This document shows, in pieces, positions 17,148 to 24,709 of a stretch of 64,000 nt of DNA (positions within the stretch are counted from its first letter, which is position 1; every line of letters starts with the position of its first letter). The DNA lies in assembly GCF_020329485.1 (NCBI RefSeq), contig NZ_JAGKJI010000014.1, positions 90,638-154,637 of the forward strand. The letters are read 5' to 3'. Source of the DNA: Bradyrhizobium cenepequi (GTDB lineage: Bacteria > Pseudomonadota > Alphaproteobacteria > Rhizobiales > Xanthobacteraceae). The notes beneath the pieces are model-generated. The model had not been told where the DNA came from. It was given only the letters and a program-made list of their open reading frames with translations, and ran no database searches. The position numbers and the translations under genes are program-made.

Positions 17148-18080
17148 TTACGCTGCCTCGTCGGCGACGGTGGCGTCGTCGCTGTCGCCGTCGAGATCGT
17201 CGGCATCGCCTTCACTGTCTCCCTCGGCACCGGATTCGGCCTTGGCTGCGCCGCGGCGCGGGCTCTTGGCGAGCTGGCTCTCGATCTCCTTGATCGCTTC
17301 GGTCTCGGTCGCGTGCTGCACCACCGCGATCTCGCGCGACAGCCGGTCGAGCGCCGCTTCATAGAGCTGGCGTTCGGAGTAGGACTGCTCGGGCTGCGAC
17401 TCCGAACGATAGAGGTCGCGCACCACTTCAGCGATCGCGACGATATCGCCCGAATTGATCTTGGCTTCGTATTCCTGCGCCCGGCGCGACCACATCGTGC
17501 GCTTGACGCGGGCACGGCCCTTCAGCGTCTCCAGCGCCTTCTTGACCAGTGCGGGCTCGGACAGCTTGCGCATGCCGACATTGGCGACCTTTGCGGTGGG
17601 CACGCGAAGCGTCATCTTGTCCTTCATGAAGCTGATGACGAACAGTTCCAGCTTGGCGCCCGCGATCTCCTGCTCCTCGATCGCGAGAATCTGGCCGACG
17701 CCATGAGCCGGATAGACCACGAACTCGTTGGCCTTGAACCCTTGGCGCTGGGTCACGACCTTCTTCGGCTCCTCGATGCGCGGGGCAGCGGCAACCGGCT
17801 TCGCGGCCGGCTTGACGGCTGCCTTCGGCGCAGGCGCAGCCTTGGGAGCAGTCTTGGCGGCAACTTTCGAAGCAAAGGTCTTCGAGGCTGTCGCTTTCGC
17901 GGCAGTTTTGGCAGTCTTTTCTGGCATCACGCTTCTTTTGTTTTTCGAGGACTTTGTAGCCGCAGCCTTACGGGCTTCCTTTACGGACGCCTTGGCACGG
18001 CCTTTGACTGCGCTGCGGGCAACTGCAGCGGCTTTCTTTGACGTCTTGGAAGCACTCTTTTTACGCGTTTTCTGTGACAC
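17148..18080 (-). CDS. carD: CarD family transcriptional regulator with long basic N-terminal tail
   Basis: The core (QGFKANEFVVYPAHGVGQIL ...) is a CarD/CdnL RNA-polymerase-interacting domain with the following helical DNA-binding part (RTMWSRRAQEYEAKINSGD). It is preceded by a Lys/Ala/Ser/Pro-rich, histone-H1-like tail and ends in an acidic segment (DSEGDADDLDGDSDD). I take the GTG at 18080 (310 residues) because the basic tail continues in frame and a promoter lies at 18181-18208; an ATG at 17927 (259 residues) is the alternative. CarD stabilises open promoter complexes, especially at rRNA promoters. It follows fdxA on the same strand but has its own promoter. Confidence 0.9.
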   Translation of the reverse strand: MSQKTRKKSASKTSKKAAAVARSAVKGRAKASVKEARKAAATKSSKNKRSVMPEKTAKTAAKATASKTFASKVAAKTAPKAAPAPKAAVKPAAKPVAAAPRIEEPKKVVTQRQGFKANEFVVYPAHGVGQILAIEEQEIAGAKLELFVISFMKDKMTLRVPTAKVANVGMRKLSEPALVKKALETLKGRARVKRTMWSRRAQEYEAKINSGDIVAIAEVVRDLYRSESQPEQSYSERQLYEAALDRLSREIAVVQHATETEAIKEIESQLAKSPRRGAAKAESGAEGDSEGDADDLDGDSDDATVADEAA

Positions 18081-18180
18081 AGCATGCGCGCGGAACTGCC
18101 ACGCCCCTGTTCGGTGTTTTTGCGGAAACGAACGGGGCCAAGGATCAGGGATGGCCGGGTTCGGCTCTGTCAATGCGCCC

Positions 18181-18208
18181 AATATAGCACATTTTCCGCA
18201 AAAATCAA
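18181..18208 (-). promoter_or_regulatory. Predicted sigma70-type promoter of carD
   Basis: On the minus strand TTGATT (-35) and TATATT (-10) are separated by 16 bases, in an AT-rich patch between fdxA and carD. Transcription would begin around 18174, upstream of both candidate carD starts and downstream of the longest open frame start at 18182. Confidence 0.55.
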
Positions 18209-18330
18209 TGATTTAGGGCCGAATCCTGCCGCTTGCGGGCATTAACGGTCATAACTCTGTCATTAGGGTTAAACGATGCCGCGGCTCCCTGGCGAAAAGG
18301 CCTCGAATCCAGCAAGAAACAGCGCACGAA

Positions 18331-18669
18331 TCAGTCGCCGGTTCCAGGATTCGCAGAGAAATATTTCTCGAACTTGCCCCCCTGGCCGTCGAACTCCTTG
18401 GCGTCCGGAGGCGAGTCCTTCTTCTGAGTGATGTTGGGCCAGCTCCTGGCGTATTCGCTGTTGACCTCGAGCCACTTCTCCAGCCCCGGCTCGGTATCCG
18501 GCTTGATCGCATCCGCCGGACATTCCGGTTCGCAGACGCCGCAATCGATGCATTCCTCGGGATGGATGACCAGCATGTTCTCGCCCTCGTAGAAGCAATC
18601 GACGGGGCAGACCTCGACGCAATCAGTATATTTGCACTTGATGCAGTTTTCAGTGACGACGTAGGTCAT
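18331..18669 (-). CDS. fdxA: Seven-iron ferredoxin FdxA
   Basis: The 112-residue protein is a [3Fe-4S][4Fe-4S] ferredoxin of the Azotobacter FdI type. Cys spacing is ENCIKCKYTDCVEVCPVDC at the N terminus and ECIDCGVCEPECP in the second cluster, and the C-terminal extension is typical (YARSWPNITQKKD). It carries electrons in the cytoplasm; partners are not shown by the sequence. It lies between the S4 protein gene and carD, an order I know from other Bradyrhizobium chromosomes. Confidence 0.96.
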   Translation of the reverse strand: MTYVVTENCIKCKYTDCVEVCPVDCFYEGENMLVIHPEECIDCGVCEPECPADAIKPDTEPGLEKWLEVNSEYARSWPNITQKKDSPPDAKEFDGQGGKFEKYFSANPGTGD

Positions 18670-18822
18670 CCAGGACTCCGAACCAAAGACTCCGAAAGCG
18701 GATTCATTCTTTGAAGGGCTTGCGTTTCAAAAATTGCGTAGCGCAGGAGAACCGCTGCTGCAAGATAAGCAAGCCGGTTCGGCGCCGTGTTTTCGGGCAA
18801 CCGCCTGCGGAGATGCAAATAA

Positions 18823-19092
18823 TCATTCCGCGCGGTTCTGCAAATCTTCATACAGCACCCGCGCGGCCGTCGCGTCGCCCCGCCGCTCCGAGAAGCGGAT
18901 CACCTTCAACACGCGCACGCTGCGATCGAGCGCGATGGTTAGCACGTCGCCCGGTTTGACAGCGTGTCCCGGCGCGCTCTCGCGCACGCCGTTGATGCGG
19001 ACATGGCCGGCCTCGATCAGCGCGGCGGCGCTGGTGCGCGCTTTCACCACCCGCGCATGCCACAGCCATTTATCGAGACGCTGACGCTCCAA
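18823..19092 (-). CDS. S4-domain RNA-binding protein (HslR-like)
   Basis: The 89-residue protein is a single S4 domain: RLDKWLWHARVVKARTSAAA at residues 4-23, then GHVRINGVRESAPGHAVKPGD. This is the HslR / Hsp15 type, which binds stalled 50S subunits carrying nascent chains in E. coli. It lies 27 bases downstream of the large helicase gene on the same strand and is likely co-transcribed with it. Confidence 0.93.
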   Translation of the reverse strand: MERQRLDKWLWHARVVKARTSAAALIEAGHVRINGVRESAPGHAVKPGDVLTIALDRSVRVLKVIRFSERRGDATAARVLYEDLQNRAE

Positions 19093-19119
19093 TCGGCCTC
19101 ATTCTTTCTCTGGTGAGGT

Positions 19120-22100
19120 TCAATCCTTGCGGTTGCCGGCGAGTTGTTCCTTCAACGCCGCGAGTTTTGCGAACGGCGAGTTGGGATCGATCGCGCGCTC
19201 GCGTTCGCGCGGTGCCGAGCTCGCATATTGGCGCAGCGCCGGGCCGCTCTCGCGGCCCTTGTCGCGATCGCCCTTGCCGCGGAAATCGCGGCCACCGCGC
19301 TCGCGGTCTTTGCGGTCGCCGGAGGGTTTATCGCGGCGGCGATCATTGTCGCGGTCGCGGCCCTTGCCCTCGAAGCGCTCGCGGCGGCCGCCCTTGTCCT
19401 CGCGCGGTGCGCCATTGCCGGCGGCTGCGGCTTCCGCGGGGGGCGGCGCGTCCTCGCGGGGCTTGCGGAATTCGTGATGGCGGCGGCCACGACGCTGCTG
19501 ATCGCGTTGTGCGCCGTCGGCGCCTTCGCCCGCTGCCGCCGCGGCCGGGGCGCCGTCGCGCGGCTGGTGACGATGGCGATGGCGGTCATGGCGCGGGCGA
19601 CGCTCCTCGGAACGGCCGCCGGGGCGCCAGACCTCGACCAGTTGCGGCTCGGCCGGCACCTCCGCCGCGGCTGGCGCGGCGACGGCTTCGGCAGGTGCGG
19701 GCTCCTCAGTGCTGACGGCAGCCTCTGCTGTCGCCTCCGTTGGCGTCGGCGCCGAGGGCTCATCGGCGGAGACTTCTGCGGGAGTTGCCGGCTCCGCCTG
19801 CACTTCCGCGACCGGTTCGGCCTGCGCCTCTGTCGCCTCAGGCTCAGGCTGCGCTTCAGCGACGGGCTCTTCAGCTGCAGCCGCAGGTTCCTCGCTCGGC
19901 ACGGGCGCCAGTGTCACTTCTGGCAACAGCGCCGCGGAGGGGCTGGGCTCGCCCGACGCGGGCAGTTCGGCCGCCGCCTCTTCAGCCGGCATCTCCAGGG
20001 TAGCCTCGGCGGTTGCTTCCACCGGCGGCGTCTCGGCGGACACCGTCTCGACCACTTCCACCGGCTTCGGCGGCGGTGGCGCGCGGCGTTCCATGCGGTA
20101 GCCGAGCGCGCGCAGGATGGATGCAAAATCCTCGCCGGCCGAGCCGGTGAGCGAGGTCATCGCCTGCGTCACCACGAAGCCGCGACCGTCGAACGCGCCC
20201 GCGGGCTTCTCTCCGGCCGAGCCCCCGCGCCAAGCCAGCGCGGGACGGATCAGGTCCGCCAGCCGCTCCAGGATGTCGACGCGCACCGCGCGCTCCCCGC
20301 ACTGCTTGTAGCCGAGCACGCGATAGGCATCGCGCGGCAGCGCCTTGTCGATCGGGAACGAGGTGCGCCCGCTGGAGGCCAGATGCTGCACATTCGACAG
20401 CGTCGACAGATCGACATTGTCCTCTTTCTCGGCCCAGAGCAGCGAGGCCAGCGCCCGCGCCGCCGGTTTCAGGAGCTGCGGGAAGTAGATGTGATAGGCG
20501 CCGAAGCGGACGCCGTACTTGCGCAAGGTCGCGCGCGAGGCCTGGTCGAGGTCCTTCATCTCGGAGGCGATCTTCGTGCGCTCCAGCACGCCGAGCGCTT
20601 CCACCAGTTGGAACGCGATACCGCGCGCGATCCCCTGCAGATCCTCCGCCTTCGACAGGTCGAACAGCGGCCCGAGCAATTTCGTAATATGCGTCTTGAG
20701 CCAGAGATCGAGCCGGTTCTGCACGGCCTCGCGCGGCGCGCCGGTCAGCCGCTCGTCGGAGATGATGCGCAGCCGCGGATGCAGCGCGTCGTCGGCCGCG
20801 ACGAGTTTGGCCACCGCATCGCCGGTCCAGCGGATGGTGCCGTCGGAGGTCAGCACGAAGGCATCGTCCGGCGCCGCGGAGAGTTTCTCCGCCCGCGCGT
20901 CGATCTCGCGCGCCAGCACCTGCTGGGCCGCGGCCTGCAGCGCCTTGGCGTCACTGCCCGCTTCCGCCGCATCGGGCGCAAAGGTGAATCCATCGAGCCG
21001 GCCGATCACATGCCCCTCGACGATGACTTCGCCGGTCTTGCCGATTTCAGTATTCAAAACAGAGTTCTCCCGCAGGCGGCGCATCAATACACTGGTACGC
21101 CGATCAACGAAACGCTCCGTGAGCCGTTCATGCAGCGCATCGGATAATTTATTTTCGAGCTCGCGCGTGATCCCCTGCCAATGTTCGGGATCGGACAGCC
21201 AGTCCGGCCGGTTCGCCACAAAGGTCCAGGTGCGCACCTGAGCGATCCGGCCCGACAGCGTGTCGATATCGCCGTCGACGCGGTCGGCCTGATCGACCTG
21301 GGCGGCGAACCATGCATCGGGAATACGCCCCTTTTTCATCAGGAAGCCGTAGACCGTGGTCACAAGCTCGGCATGGGCCGCCGGCGACAGCTTTCGGTAA
21401 TCCGGTATCTGGCAGGTGTCCCATAGCCGTTCGACGGCAACAGCGCCATGCGCCATGTCGCGCACCTCGACATCGCGCGCAGCATGGTCGAGCACGCGCA
21501 TGTCCTCGGCGATCGGCGCCCGCGTCAGCACTTCATGCGACGGCGGCAGCGCCAGCGACACCTGGAGCGCGGCGAGCGAGGAGAAATCCAGCTTCGAATT
21601 GCGCCATTGCAGCATTTTCACGCTGTCAAACGTGTGGTTCTGCAGCGCATTCACCAGTTCCGACTCGAATGGCGCACAGCGGCCTGTGGTGCCGAAGGTG
21701 CCGTTCCGCGTCGCACGCCCCGCGCGGCCCGCAATCTGTGCGAACTCGGCCGGCGTCAGGCGGCGGAACTGATAGCCGTCGTACTTGCGGTCGGAGGCGA
21801 AGGCGACGTGATCGACGTCGAGGTTCAAGCCCATGCCGACCGCGTCGGTCGCGACGAGATAATCGACATCGCCGTTCTGGAACATCGCCACCTGTGCATT
21901 GCGTGTGCGCGGCGAGAGCGAGCCGAGCACGACCGCCGCCCCGCCATGCTGGCGGCGGATCAATTCGGCAATCGCATAGACCTCGTCGGCGGAGAACGCG
22001 ACGATCGCGGTGCGCCGCGGCTGCCGCGTGATCTTGCGGTCGCCGGCGAATTCGAGCGTCGAGAGCCGCGGCCGTGTCACCATGGAGGCGCCCGGCAGCA

Positions 22101-22539
22101 GCCGCTCGATGATGGGGCGCATCGTCGCAGCCCCGAGCAGCAGCGTCTCGTCGCGCCCGCGCCGATTGAGGATGCGGTCGGTGAAGACATGGCCGCGCTC
22201 GAGATCGGCCGCGATCTGGATCTCGTCGACCGCGAGGAACGAGACGTCGAGATCACGCGGCATCGCCTCGACGGTCGAGACCCAGAAGCGCGGCGACTTC
22301 GGCTTGATCTTCTCTTCGCCGGTGATCAGCGCGACGCTCTCAGCTCCGGCGCGATCGGCGATCTTGTTGTAGACCTCGCGCGCCAATAGCCGCAGCGGCA
22401 GCCCGATCAGCCCGGACGAATGCCCGAGCATGCGCTCGATGGCCAGATGCGTCTTGCCGGTGTTGGTCGGCCCGAGCACGGCCGTGACGCCGGCGCCGGG
22501 CGCGCGCTCATGGGCGAAGGGAGGAGAAGAAAGAGCCAT
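19120..22539 (-). CDS. SUV3-like DExH RNA helicase with disordered C-terminal tail
   Basis: The 1139-residue protein has helicase motif I GPTNTGKTHLAIERM near residue 23, a SUV3-type DEIQ motif II in FLAVDEIQIA, motif III LLLGAATMRP and motif VI IAGRAGRATR. The family name comes from mitochondrial SUV3, part of the RNA degradosome. Residues from about 800 onward are low complexity: a Pro/Ala/Glu-rich stretch, then an Arg/Asp/Gly-rich region (REDKGGRRERFEGKGRDRD and on) that likely binds RNA. It leads an apparent cluster with the S4 protein and fdxA. RNA turnover is the likely role. Confidence 0.9.
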   Translation of the reverse strand: MALSSPPFAHERAPGAGVTAVLGPTNTGKTHLAIERMLGHSSGLIGLPLRLLAREVYNKIADRAGAESVALITGEEKIKPKSPRFWVSTVEAMPRDLDVSFLAVDEIQIAADLERGHVFTDRILNRRGRDETLLLGAATMRPIIERLLPGASMVTRPRLSTLEFAGDRKITRQPRRTAIVAFSADEVYAIAELIRRQHGGAAVVLGSLSPRTRNAQVAMFQNGDVDYLVATDAVGMGLNLDVDHVAFASDRKYDGYQFRRLTPAEFAQIAGRAGRATRNGTFGTTGRCAPFESELVNALQNHTFDSVKMLQWRNSKLDFSSLAALQVSLALPPSHEVLTRAPIAEDMRVLDHAARDVEVRDMAHGAVAVERLWDTCQIPDYRKLSPAAHAELVTTVYGFLMKKGRIPDAWFAAQVDQADRVDGDIDTLSGRIAQVRTWTFVANRPDWLSDPEHWQGITRELENKLSDALHERLTERFVDRRTSVLMRRLRENSVLNTEIGKTGEVIVEGHVIGRLDGFTFAPDAAEAGSDAKALQAAAQQVLAREIDARAEKLSAAPDDAFVLTSDGTIRWTGDAVAKLVAADDALHPRLRIISDERLTGAPREAVQNRLDLWLKTHITKLLGPLFDLSKAEDLQGIARGIAFQLVEALGVLERTKIASEMKDLDQASRATLRKYGVRFGAYHIYFPQLLKPAARALASLLWAEKEDNVDLSTLSNVQHLASSGRTSFPIDKALPRDAYRVLGYKQCGERAVRVDILERLADLIRPALAWRGGSAGEKPAGAFDGRGFVVTQAMTSLTGSAGEDFASILRALGYRMERRAPPPPKPVEVVETVSAETPPVEATAEATLEMPAEEAAAELPASGEPSPSAALLPEVTLAPVPSEEPAAAAEEPVAEAQPEPEATEAQAEPVAEVQAEPATPAEVSADEPSAPTPTEATAEAAVSTEEPAPAEAVAAPAAAEVPAEPQLVEVWRPGGRSEERRPRHDRHRHRHQPRDGAPAAAAAGEGADGAQRDQQRRGRRHHEFRKPREDAPPPAEAAAAGNGAPREDKGGRRERFEGKGRDRDNDRRRDKPSGDRKDRERGGRDFRGKGDRDKGRESGPALRQYASSAPRERERAIDPNSPFAKLAALKEQLAGNRKD

Positions 22540-22847
22540 GATTCCAGGTGCTTTTCTTGATGCTTTTCTTGGAGATAACAGAGAACGCGGCTAGGAAAAT
22601 TGTCTCACATTGCTACACGAGGGATGTCACAGCTTAAGCTTCGGAACGAGTCTAGAACGAATCGCGGCCGAATCGCTGACTCCACCTGTGTTCTCCTCCG
22701 TTCACCGCAACATCTCGCGTCGACATTTCGGTTCCAGCACCACATCGGGTTTGAGGATGGTCACGGCGCGGGCCAATTCCTTAAAATCTCTGAGGGTGCG
22801 GAGTCGAATCAGAAGCAGCAAAGAGTCAACAGGATTCGCACCCTCTT
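22540..22847. other. Intergenic stretch upstream of the helicase
   Basis: This is about 300 bases upstream of the helicase start, so it should hold the helicase promoter. No confident promoter or small gene was assigned; a 93-codon plus-strand frame here has no ribosome binding site and ends inside repeat D. Confidence 0.4.
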
Positions 22848-22974
22848 CGTCATTCCGGAGCGTCCGCAGGACGAGCTATGATGTGCTCTTGCACATCAGA
22901 GAATCCATCGGGCCGCATGCGCCGGAGGAGACATGGATTCCGGGCTCGATGCTTCGCATCGCCCCGGAATGACA
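22848..22974. repeat. Dispersed repeat D (cattccgg type), palindromic ends
   Basis: An inverted-repeat element begins cgtcattccgg and ends ccccggaatgac. It contains catggattccgggctcg next to a small hairpin gatgcttcgcatc. A short relative (gtcattccagggcgatgcg) lies at 38462-38485 beside the Aas gene. This type is widespread in intergenic regions of Bradyrhizobium. Confidence 0.75.
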
Positions 22975-22984
22975 GTGCCCCGCC

Positions 22985-23872
22985 TCACTGCGTCTTCGCC
23001 ACCCGCGGCGGCATGGCCGACGTTACGAACGAGGTTGCCTCGAGCATGGCGACCCCGAACGGCGTCGGGATCTTGACGCGGAAGGGAATGAGGATGCGCG
23101 TGCCCGCGATCGGCACGAAGGCGATCTCCATGTTGCGCGCTTCCGCCAGATACTTGATGACGGGCCGATCCGGGATATAGCCCGCGACCGGCGTGAAATA
23201 GATCGCGCAGACCAAGGCCGGGCCCTGATAGCCCTTCTCCGCCTTGACCATCTCCACGCGCTTGAAATCGAGCTTCAGATCGTAGCGCAGCCGGCCGTCG
23301 AAAATGCCGGCACTGGTGCGGCAGCTATCCGGGCTCATCAATTCACCCGTGCCTGGAACCCGCAACAGCGAGCCGGTCATCGGATCGAACACGTTCTTCT
23401 TGTGCGCCTCGGTGACCGGGATGCGGTTCGGATCGACCGGCGGCGCTGGCTCGATCACGGTTTGCGTGATGTTGCCGCCGCCGAGCGCCATCCGAATGGT
23501 CTCGGATTTCTTGTAGCTGGTGTAGTTGACGGTATAGCCTGCTGCCACCAGCGCGCCATTGACCACGCGCCCCTGGGACCCGCCGACCCCATTTGCGCCG
23601 GCAAATGCCTTCACCAGCCCGGCGGTGCCGCCCTGCGCTATCGCGGAAAAGGTGTCCTCGCCGATCTCGATCGTCCAGCTGCCCTTGCCGACGGCGATAC
23701 CGGCCAGCGAGGCCTCGTACTGCGCCTCCAGCCGGCCCTGCGCGAGCGCGCCCTCCGGCCGCAGCAGCAACAGCGCGCCGGCGCACAACAGCCAGGATTC
23801 CCTCATCGAGGGCAGAAAACTGCTGAAAATGCTCACAAACTTAACGGTCCTGTCGTCGCCGCCAGATATCAT
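22985..23872 (-). CDS. DUF3108 exported protein
   Basis: The 295-residue protein has an N-terminal hydrophobic segment (WLLCAGALLLL, cleaved near ALAQ), then a DUF3108-type beta-rich domain: QYEASLAGIAVGKGSWTIEI near residue 50, VNYTSYKKSETIRM, and NVFDPMTGSLL. Such proteins are periplasmic and may be lipid- or polymer-binding barrels. Three starts are possible (ATG 23872, a GTG or an ATG further in); none has a strong ribosome binding site. It is divergent from rpmB, a common arrangement in this group. Confidence 0.85.
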   Translation of the reverse strand: MISGGDDRTVKFVSIFSSFLPSMRESWLLCAGALLLLRPEGALAQGRLEAQYEASLAGIAVGKGSWTIEIGEDTFSAIAQGGTAGLVKAFAGANGVGGSQGRVVNGALVAAGYTVNYTSYKKSETIRMALGGGNITQTVIEPAPPVDPNRIPVTEAHKKNVFDPMTGSLLRVPGTGELMSPDSCRTSAGIFDGRLRYDLKLDFKRVEMVKAEKGYQGPALVCAIYFTPVAGYIPDRPVIKYLAEARNMEIAFVPIAGTRILIPFRVKIPTPFGVAMLEATSFVTSAMPPRVAKTQ

Positions 23873-24203
23873 TTAGGACAAAATGACCGGCGGGCAACGC
23901 GGGCGAATACGGAACCACCATACGGGCCTGAATACGCCCTTTATATGGTGCGTTAAACCGCTGGACGGCCTTGTGAACGTGCAGGTTTTGGGCTCCGTAG
24001 GGTTTTACCGCCAGCGCCAGGAAAGCGCATCAAATTGGGAGTTTCAGAGCCCCCGAATGAGGCTCTCAAACCCGATAAAACCTTGACGCTTCGCGCCTCA
24101 CCCCCTATACGTCCGCGGTTCCTGAAAAATGGACGTGAGATTGGACCCCCGCCGCGCGCGGCGCGCGCTGTTGGTTAAGCGGGGATGGAAGAGGATTTGA
24201 ACA
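23873..24203. other. Divergent promoter region between the DUF3108 gene and rpmB
   Basis: This is about 330 bases without a gene. It holds the rpmB promoter at 24083-24110 and presumably that of the DUF3108 gene. No operator or leader structure was recognised. Confidence 0.5.
24083..24110 (+). promoter_or_regulatory. Predicted sigma70-type promoter of rpmB
   Basis: TTGACG and CTATAC are spaced by 16 bases, about 95 bases before the rpmB start. This is close to the alphaproteobacterial housekeeping consensus, which has a strong TTGAC and a weaker -10. Confidence 0.65.
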
Positions 24204-24509
24204 ATGTCCCGGCGCTGTGAACTGACGGCCAAGGGCCCGCAGGTGGGCCACAAGGTCAGCCACTCCAATATCAAGACCAAGCGGCGTTTCCTGCCGAACC
24301 TCTGCAACATCACCTTCCAGTCGGAAGCGCTCGGCCGCAACATCCGCCTGCGCGTCTCCTCGAACGCAATCAAGAGCGTCGACCACAACGGCGGCCTGGA
24401 TGCATTCCTGCTGAAGGCCAACGCCGCACACCTCTCGCCCCGCGCGCTGGACCTGAAGCGGCAGATCGTGAAGAAGCGGGTGGTGGCTGCGGAGAAGAAG
24501 GCGAGCTGA
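24204..24509 (+). CDS. rpmB: 50S ribosomal protein L28
   Basis: The 101-residue protein is L28 of the alphaproteobacterial type: MSRRCELTAKGPQVGHKVSH at the N terminus, KTKRRFLPNLCN, and a basic C terminus. It is part of the large ribosomal subunit. A housekeeping-type promoter precedes it and a perfect terminator follows at 24547. The AT-rich island begins just after that terminator. Confidence 0.98.
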   Translation: MSRRCELTAKGPQVGHKVSHSNIKTKRRFLPNLCNITFQSEALGRNIRLRVSSNAIKSVDHNGGLDAFLLKANAAHLSPRALDLKRQIVKKRVVAAEKKAS

Positions 24510-24546
24510 GGCTCGCTGTATCGGAGTAACGGTTTGAGAGTTTGAG

Positions 24547-24575
24547 CGGCCGGGTCGAAAGACCCGGCCGTTTTT
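24547..24575 (+). terminator. Rho-independent terminator of rpmB
   Basis: A perfect 10-bp stem cggccgggtc - gaaa - gacccggccg is followed by ttttt. The stable GAAA tetraloop makes it a strong terminator, so the genes after it need their own promoter. Confidence 0.95.
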
Positions 24576-24709
24576 GTTTGACTTTCGTCTAGGCAGGACA
24601 CTGGAAGCTTGCGCAGAGGCCGAACACGCGGGATAAATTTGTCCTGCAACTACCGGTGGTATCAAACTACCCAATCGTTCGGCGAAAATAATTCTTAGTG
24701 GGAGGCATA

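Noticed and set aside
22600..22881. 93-codon plus-strand frame upstream of the helicase
   Set aside because: It ends in repeat D and has no ribosome binding site.
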